Assembly: GCA_019636495.1 (NCBI GenBank)
Contig: JAHBXL010000008.1
Location: forward strand, 104,097-168,096
DNA length: 64,000 nt
Direction of reading: 5' to 3'
Origin: Phycisphaeraceae bacterium
GTDB lineage: Bacteria; Planctomycetota; Phycisphaerae; Phycisphaerales; UBA1924
The position numbers and the translations under genes are program-made. A model generated the notes under the pieces. That model saw nothing but the letters and a program-made list of their open reading frames with translations, was not told where the DNA came from and ran no database searches. Every line of letters starts with the position of its first letter. The first letter of the stretch is position 1. Positions 59,756 to 64,000 of the stretch are shown piece after piece.

Positions 59756-60601
59756 ATGTCACGTGCACCCGTCGTTTCCGGTGTCGATGCCGACCTCGCC
59801 TACGCCGCGGCCCAGCGCGTCGTGCAGACCCACCAGCGGCTGGTCGAGTTTCTGCGCGCCGGGCAGACGCTCGGGCAGATCGACACCTTTGTCGCCAAGA
59901 CTCTGGCCGATCTGGCCTGCCGGTCGTGCTTCCTGGGCTATCGCGTCGGTCGGCTGCCCCCCTTCCCTTCGCACGCGTGCCTGAGCGTGAACGACTGCGT
60001 GGTGCACGGCACCGCCGGCTCGTGCACGCGCCCGATGCGCCCCGGCGACGTGCTGAAGATCGACATCGGCGTCATCCACCGCGGCTGGGTCGGCGATGCC
60101 GCGTGGACCTACGTCTTCGAAGACTACCCCAGCGACGACGTGAAGCGGCTGATGCAGTGCGGCAAGGAATCGCTCCGCCGCGGCGTCGAAGAACTGCACC
60201 CCGCGAACACCTACCTCGCGTGGGCGCGAACCGTGCAGGGCTACGTCGAGGGCGAGTGCGGGTTCCATCTCATCCGCGGGCTCGGCGGGCATGGCTATGG
60301 CCGTTGGGACGACAAACGCAAGAAAGGCCTCCACGAGCCGCCGTACCTGGCCAACGTGGTCCCCACCTACAGCGGCGAGTGGCCCGATGCGCTGGTGATG
60401 TGCGCGCCGGGCACAGTGCTCGCGGCGGAACCGATGATTGCCATCGGCACCGGCGAGGTGCGGCAAAAGGCCAAGGAGTGGCCCGTCTACACCGCCGATG
60501 GCTCAACCGCCGTGCACTACGAGCACGACGTGATGATTACCGAATCGGGCCCGCGCGTGCTGAGCGAGGGCATGGAGAACCTGCCCGATGTCGTGGGTTG
60601 A
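59756..60601 (+). CDS. map: Methionine aminopeptidase (type I)
   Basis: A 281-residue enzyme that removes the initiator methionine. All five metal ligands can be placed: D103 (KIDIGV), D114 (GDAAW), H179 (GGHGYG), E225 (AAEPM) and E256 (HYEHDV); H84 in VVHG is the substrate-contacting histidine. The core is a standard pita-bread fold. ATG 59756 is preferred over a 35-residue extension rich in Pro/Arg. It overlaps the next gene by 14 bases. Not next to infA or rpmJ, as in many other bacteria. Confidence 0.94.
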   Translation: MSRAPVVSGVDADLAYAAAQRVVQTHQRLVEFLRAGQTLGQIDTFVAKTLADLACRSCFLGYRVGRLPPFPSHACLSVNDCVVHGTAGSCTRPMRPGDVLKIDIGVIHRGWVGDAAWTYVFEDYPSDDVKRLMQCGKESLRRGVEELHPANTYLAWARTVQGYVEGECGFHLIRGLGGHGYGRWDDKRKKGLHEPPYLANVVPTYSGEWPDALVMCAPGTVLAAEPMIAIGTGEVRQKAKEWPVYTADGSTAVHYEHDVMITESGPRVLSEGMENLPDVVG

Positions 60602-61064
60602 GCGACTCATCTATGCGGCGATCATCGACGACCGCGGAATGCGCCAGCGCGTCCGAACCTCGGAACAGTCGCCGATTGGTGACGCCGACATCCGTCGCGA
60701 GTTTCACCGATCGTTGCTCGGTTCGCACCGGAGGACTCTGCTCACGTGGACCGGCCTGCTGTGTGTGATCGTCGCGTTCATGTTCTGGCGCGGGCCGGTC
60801 ATGGAGGATGTGGTCGGATATCTCGCCGCGGTAGTGATGATCTTCGCCGCGCTACCGCTGTGCTGGTGGTGGTTCGACGGCGTTCGCAAAACGTCCTTGC
60901 GCCGGTCTCGCTTCGGGCGGGGCCTGTGCGCGGCGTGCGGGTACGGCATCCGCAGCATCCCCGCGCGAGCCGACGGCCTCACCATCTGCTCCGAGTGCGG
61001 CGCGGCATGGCGCATCGACGATGCACACAGTATCGCACCGCACCATCGGAGGGGTCACGGCTGA
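60588..61064 (+). CDS. Zinc-ribbon membrane protein
   Basis: A 158-residue protein. Two membrane helices (LLTWTGLLCVIVAFMFWRG; DVVGYLAAVVMIFAALPLCWWW) precede a C-terminal zinc ribbon CAACGYGIRSIPARADGLTI to CSECG. This is the same layout as the protein at 59072, which it resembles. The ATG lies inside the 3' end of map, so it is translated in a different frame from the same message. Function unknown. Confidence 0.65.
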   Translation: MSWVERLIYAAIIDDRGMRQRVRTSEQSPIGDADIRREFHRSLLGSHRRTLLTWTGLLCVIVAFMFWRGPVMEDVVGYLAAVVMIFAALPLCWWWFDGVRKTSLRRSRFGRGLCAACGYGIRSIPARADGLTICSECGAAWRIDDAHSIAPHHRRGHG

Positions 61065-61065
61065 C

Positions 61066-62052
61066 TCACGCCATCAGCACGCGCTGCGCCGGCTCCACCC
61101 GAGTCCCGCCCGCATCGGTGATGGTGTGCTGAAAGCCCGGGCGGATCGCCGCGGAAGCCCAGCCCCCCCACTCGCGCCCATGCCCGCCCGCGCCCTTCGC
61201 GCTGGCCATCACGATCATCGCCACCTGGTGATCGGGCCCGAGTTTGAACCGCCTGGTGATACGTGTGAGCGCCTCGGTCGCCGCGTCGATCGGCATCGCC
61301 CCGCGCCGCATCATCTCCACCGCGAGGAACGATCCGCACGTGCCCATCACCAGTTCCCCGTTCCCCGTCGCCGCGGCGGCCCCCGCCTCCTGATCCACAT
61401 ACAGCCCGTGCCCGATGATCGGCGAGTCCCCCACTCTCCCAGGCACCTTGAACGCCATGCCCGATGTCGAGCACGCGCCCGCGAGCCGGCCGCGGCCATC
61501 CATCCCCAGCACGCACACCGTGTCGTGCGACTGGTCCGGGCCGCTCCGCGCCTTCTCCTCGATGTTCAGCGGCGGGATCCAGCCGCGGTACTTGTCGCGG
61601 TCGAGGTGGCGCGGGTCGCTGATCCACTTCTCCCATTCGCCGCGGGCGTAGTCGGTCAGCAGCCCCTTCTCGCCGATGGGCGCAAAGCCCTCGCGCTCGG
61701 CGAAACGGTCGGCATCCTCGCCGACGAGCATGATGTGGATGGTCTTCTCCATCACGCGCCGAGCGATGGCGCACGGGTTGGCGAACCGACGCAGGCACGC
61801 GACCGAACCGGCGCGGTCGGGGTTCTCCATCACGCAACCATCCAGCGACACGCGCCCCGAGGCATCGGGCAACCCGCCGATGCCCACCGAGTTGATCGTC
61901 GGGTCGTTCTCGACCGCCGTCGCGCCGGCGATGACCGCATCCAGCACCCCCCCACCGCCCCCCCCTTCATCGCCGCGGCGCACCAGCACCTCCCACGCGG
62001 GGTTATTGGCGACCGGACCGAACGACCATGTCGAGAGCACGATGGGTTGCAT
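61066..62052 (-). CDS. N4-(beta-N-acetylglucosaminyl)-L-asparaginase / Ntn asparaginase family
   Basis: A 328-residue Ntn hydrolase that splits itself and uses the new N-terminal threonine. The autoproteolysis site is HDTVCVLG with T178 as nucleophile, followed by LAGACSTSGMAFKVPGRVGD (the STsGm and GRvGDSP motifs) and AAATGNGELVMGTCGSFLAV. The order of motifs points to glycosylasparaginase rather than isoaspartyl peptidase. Bacterial members are often exported; no signal is visible here, so it is cytoplasmic unless exported by another route. The residues GGGGGG near 30 replace a usual loop. Confidence 0.88.
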   Translation of the reverse strand: MQPIVLSTWSFGPVANNPAWEVLVRRGDEGGGGGGVLDAVIAGATAVENDPTINSVGIGGLPDASGRVSLDGCVMENPDRAGSVACLRRFANPCAIARRVMEKTIHIMLVGEDADRFAEREGFAPIGEKGLLTDYARGEWEKWISDPRHLDRDKYRGWIPPLNIEEKARSGPDQSHDTVCVLGMDGRGRLAGACSTSGMAFKVPGRVGDSPIIGHGLYVDQEAGAAAATGNGELVMGTCGSFLAVEMMRRGAMPIDAATEALTRITRRFKLGPDHQVAMIVMASAKGAGGHGREWGGWASAAIRPGFQHTITDAGGTRVEPAQRVLMA

Positions 62053-62366
62053 GCTCAAGCGTACGGCACGCCTCATGGCCGATGCAGCGCCCCCACCCCG
62101 ACGTGACGCGGGCTCCGCGCCATTTCGGCTGCGCAGCCCGCGCGGCGTGAAGACGTATCACAATGACCCCCAGCGCAATGTGGGGAAGCGGCCTTCGGAA
62201 CCGCGCGGCGGACGCGGAGGGCTCTCGGGTCCGGGCCGGGGGTTGCAGGGGTCTGGGAGGGGGGGCGGCGGGCCCCCTGCGCAAGCGACCAAGAAGGCAG
62301 GCCCGCTCGCGGCAGGCCGCGATGAGAGCCCGCACCCCTCACGCGGACCCCAAGACGCTTGCACCG
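62053..62366. other. Region before the Rhs fragment
   Basis: About 310 bases with no supported gene. The open frame that runs through it in the Rhs frame gives Arg/Gly/Ala-rich sequence with no Rhs character, so I treat it as untranslated or as degraded Rhs DNA. There is a G-rich stretch at about 62240-62273. Confidence 0.5.
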
Positions 62367-63689
62367 ATGACCAAATGGACGTACATTGACAGTGTGATCC
62401 TGCGAGACCGGGACATCGCCGCTTCGCGGAAACTGTCGAAGGGTTCCCTTCTCCCCGGTCGCCGGGGAGAAGTACCCGAGCGCAGCGAGGGGGATGAGGG
62501 GGCCCTTTTCACGCTCGGGCGTGCCGATGTCAGCGCGATCTTCGACAACTCGGGCGCGGTCATCGAGTGGCAGAAGTACTCCGCCTACGGCGTGCCGTTC
62601 CTGCTGACGCCGGGTGATCACGGCAAGGATGGCGGCATCTCCGCGGCGGACCAGACGGCTTTCAACGCGGATTACGCCGCGAACAACCTCCGCGCCGATC
62701 TGAACAAGGATGGCACGATCAGTTCAGCGGATCAGACGCTGTTCACGGCGTCGTACAACAAGGGCGCGGTCGGCGGACGCTGGAAACTCTCCGCCGCGGA
62801 TGTCTGCAACCGCAAGGGGTACGCCGGCTACGAGCACGAGGGATTCGGCAACGACCTCGCCGCGCCGGAGATCGCGCACGTGCGGCACAGGGTGTTGCAC
62901 TTCGGGCTGGGGAGGTGGACGAGAAGGGACCCGCTGGGGTATGTGGATGGGATGAGCGTCTATGCCTATCTAGGGGCGCGCCCGATGGCTGGAGTTGATC
63001 CGTCCGGATTGGTGCCGATCAGCTGTGTAGGATGCGCCACTCATCGACAAATACCTTCGCGAGGTACCTCGGGCCCCGTACCCGCAACCCCGATCAACAC
63101 GGGCATCAGTATCAATGAGTGCAATCAATGTGCTCAAGCAGCGCAGAACGACCCAGCGAACGCGGCGATGATCGCTGAAATGGCGGCGCGTGGTTGTCCC
63201 TTCAGTTTCCCCGGCTGCCGCAACTGCCCTGAGCATATATCGCCAGGGCTGAAGGGGTGGGCAGAGTCAGACGGAAGCATCACCCTCTGCGCCAATCGTA
63301 TGCCGAGTTGTCAATATGCGATGGCAGTGTTCTCCCACGAGCTGTTGCATGCTTATGATTTCTGCCAAGATATGATCCCAGAGAATCCGAGTTGCTGCGA
63401 CTGCATTTGCTACGAACTCAGGGCCTATCGCTGGGATGGCGGCTGTAGAGATGGAGGCGTTCGGCGGACAGTTCCTGGTCCAGGCGGCCAACCGCCGCCG
63501 CAGAGTGAACGGGATTGTCTGGAAATGTATGTCGGCGCATCGTGTAATGGCGAAGGTTATCCGTGTGCCGATGTCACGCTGGCCGAACGTGATCAGTGCT
63601 TTGATTCGATGTACTCGGCATGGAATTGCAACGCACACAGCGTCCAGCCCGTATTCCGGCCGCCAACTGTGACTCCTATGGAGCAATGA
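62367..63689 (+). CDS. Orphan Rhs C-terminal fragment with M76-like metallopeptidase toxin domain
   Basis: A 440-residue protein that has only the end of an Rhs repeat protein: YIDSVILRDRDI near the start, YSAYGVPF, then the core block LHFGLGRWTRRDPLGYVDGM and SVYAYLGARPMAGVDPSGL (about 195-212) that closes every Rhs shell. Two dockerin-like calcium loops lie between (GDHGKDGGISAADQ, DLNKDGTISSADQ). After DPSGL comes a distinct, Cys-rich domain with H324-E-L-L-H328 and E350 in CYELRA, the pattern of Atp23-like M76 metallopeptidases. The fragment lacks the 1000 or more upstream residues of a full Rhs protein. ATG 62163 would give 68 more residues without homology. The next gene is a lipoprotein. 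Confidence 0.7.
   Translation: MTKWTYIDSVILRDRDIAASRKLSKGSLLPGRRGEVPERSEGDEGALFTLGRADVSAIFDNSGAVIEWQKYSAYGVPFLLTPGDHGKDGGISAADQTAFNADYAANNLRADLNKDGTISSADQTLFTASYNKGAVGGRWKLSAADVCNRKGYAGYEHEGFGNDLAAPEIAHVRHRVLHFGLGRWTRRDPLGYVDGMSVYAYLGARPMAGVDPSGLVPISCVGCATHRQIPSRGTSGPVPATPINTGISINECNQCAQAAQNDPANAAMIAEMAARGCPFSFPGCRNCPEHISPGLKGWAESDGSITLCANRMPSCQYAMAVFSHELLHAYDFCQDMIPENPSCCDCICYELRAYRWDGGCRDGGVRRTVPGPGGQPPPQSERDCLEMYVGASCNGEGYPCADVTLAERDQCFDSMYSAWNCNAHSVQPVFRPPTVTPMEQ
62448..62510 (+). repeat. In-frame palindromic repeat inserted in the Rhs gene
   Basis: CTTCTCCCCGG-TCG-CCGGGGAGAAG is a perfect 11-pair palindrome (62448-62472), followed by a TACCCGAGCGCAGCGAGGGG and GATGAGGGGG stretch. It is translated as LLPGRRGEVPERSEGDEGA, unlike Rhs sequence. 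Confidence 0.65.
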
Positions 63690-63690
63690 G

Positions 63691-64000
63691 ATGAGAGCAC
63701 TTGAAGTCATGCGACAGTGCGTCGCTGCGGTTGTACTGTTTAGTCTCCTCGGGTGCAGTGGGCGGCCACAGGTTGCCTGTGTCGAACTGGCTGCGCTGTC
63801 GGAGCAGGAACCAAACATGTCGAGTGATCTGCAGATTGACATCCATGGAGTCGTGCCATCATTACACAGACTGGAGTTCGGGGAATATAGTATCATAGCC
63901 ACAGGTCGTGAGTACGAGTGTCTCAGGAACATCGAAGACATTCGGCGAGATGGCGGTCTGTGCGAGGTGCTCTTGACCATCACTAATAGGGATAGTAAAT
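63691..64000 (+). CDS. Putative lipoprotein, candidate immunity protein (partial)
   Basis: The reading frame opens with ATG 63691, one base after the Rhs stop, and is still open at the window end (103 codons). The start VMRQCVAAVVLFSLLGCSG is a lipoprotein signal with lipobox LLGC. The following part has beta strands and charged turns (QIDIHGVVPSLHRLEFGEYS, ECLRNIEDIRRDGGLCEVLL) and no motif I recognise. Tight linkage to an Rhs-type toxin domain and a lower GC content than the rest of the window are the usual setting of an immunity gene. That role is inferred from position only. Confidence 0.55.
   Translation, partial: MRALEVMRQCVAAVVLFSLLGCSGRPQVACVELAALSEQEPNMSSDLQIDIHGVVPSLHRLEFGEYSIIATGREYECLRNIEDIRRDGGLCEVLLTITNRDSK

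Noticed and set aside
63267..63983. Minus-strand 238-codon open frame opposite the Rhs tip and lipoprotein
   Set aside because: Plus-strand reading has the HELLH motif, a lipobox and tight gene spacing; the minus frame has no recognised domain.

Overview
The window reads as chromosomal DNA of a planctomycete, most probably of the class Phycisphaerae (order Phycisphaerales). It is GC-rich throughout. The assignment rests on planctomycete hallmarks: a LEPR-XLL secreted protein, two proteins ending in the GC-type dockerin domain, a PEP-CTERM-like (PTP...RRRR) sorting tail, several class III-signal pseudopilin-like proteins, and many small membrane proteins with a CxxCGYDL...CPECG zinc ribbon. 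This is inference from families I recognise; no 16S rRNA gene is present. No transposase, CRISPR array or prophage was seen.

Layout. 1-7 kb: tail of a cbb3-oxidase copper ATPase gene with ccoS, a secreted M1 aminopeptidase with HEAT repeats, an unknown exported protein, a GT9 heptosyltransferase coupled to a ThpR phosphodiesterase, and a UbiA prenyltransferase. 7-11 kb: ribH-nusB-ftsY, an NAD-dependent epimerase and a sarcosine oxidase-like flavoenzyme. 11-18 kb: guanine deaminase, small unknowns, a prolyl oligopeptidase, an ANTAR response regulator and an MmcB-like nuclease-fold protein convergent with rpsB-tsf. 20-27 kb: a secreted/surface block (PEP-CTERM-like protein, LEPR-XLL/SD-repeat protein, pseudopilin, and a 1036-residue PstS-like protein with many dockerin-type calcium loops). 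27-29 kb: NifU C-domain protein, csrA, ndk. 29-33 kb: minus-strand envelope cluster (ATP-binding anti-sigma kinase, STAS antagonist, MlaE permease, zinc-ribbon protein, unknown protein, lipoprotein). 33-37 kb: guaA, a Fic/Doc toxin-antitoxin pair, two zinc-ribbon membrane proteins, YjbQ. 37-46 kb: a complete seven-gene MoxR/DUF58/Bat aerotolerance-type operon, followed (towards higher coordinates) by tRNA-Leu(CAG). 46-50 kb: GC-type dockerin protein and trigger factor. 50-54 kb: flagellar fliD-fliS with a small coupled gene. 54-62 kb: parvulin-type isomerase, GYF-like zinc-ribbon protein, a tandem pair of pseudopilin paralogues, methionine aminopeptidase and glycosylasparaginase. 62-64 kb: an orphan Rhs C-terminal fragment with an M76-like metallopeptidase tip and a following lipoprotein cut by the window end.

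How genes work together. Gene packing is tight, with many ATGA/GTGA stop-start overlaps that define coupled operons (ccoI-ccoS, waaF-like-thpR, ribH-nusB, the Bat operon, fliD with its upstream small gene). The most unusual parts are the Rhs/M76/lipoprotein unit at the right edge (candidate toxin-immunity pair), the pseudopilin plus PstS-like multi-dockerin protein, the partner-switch/MlaE cluster, and the Doc toxin with a tryptophan inside the Fic motif. Start sites were chosen by family alignment from memory and by visible Shine-Dalgarno sequences; where these disagree the entry says so.
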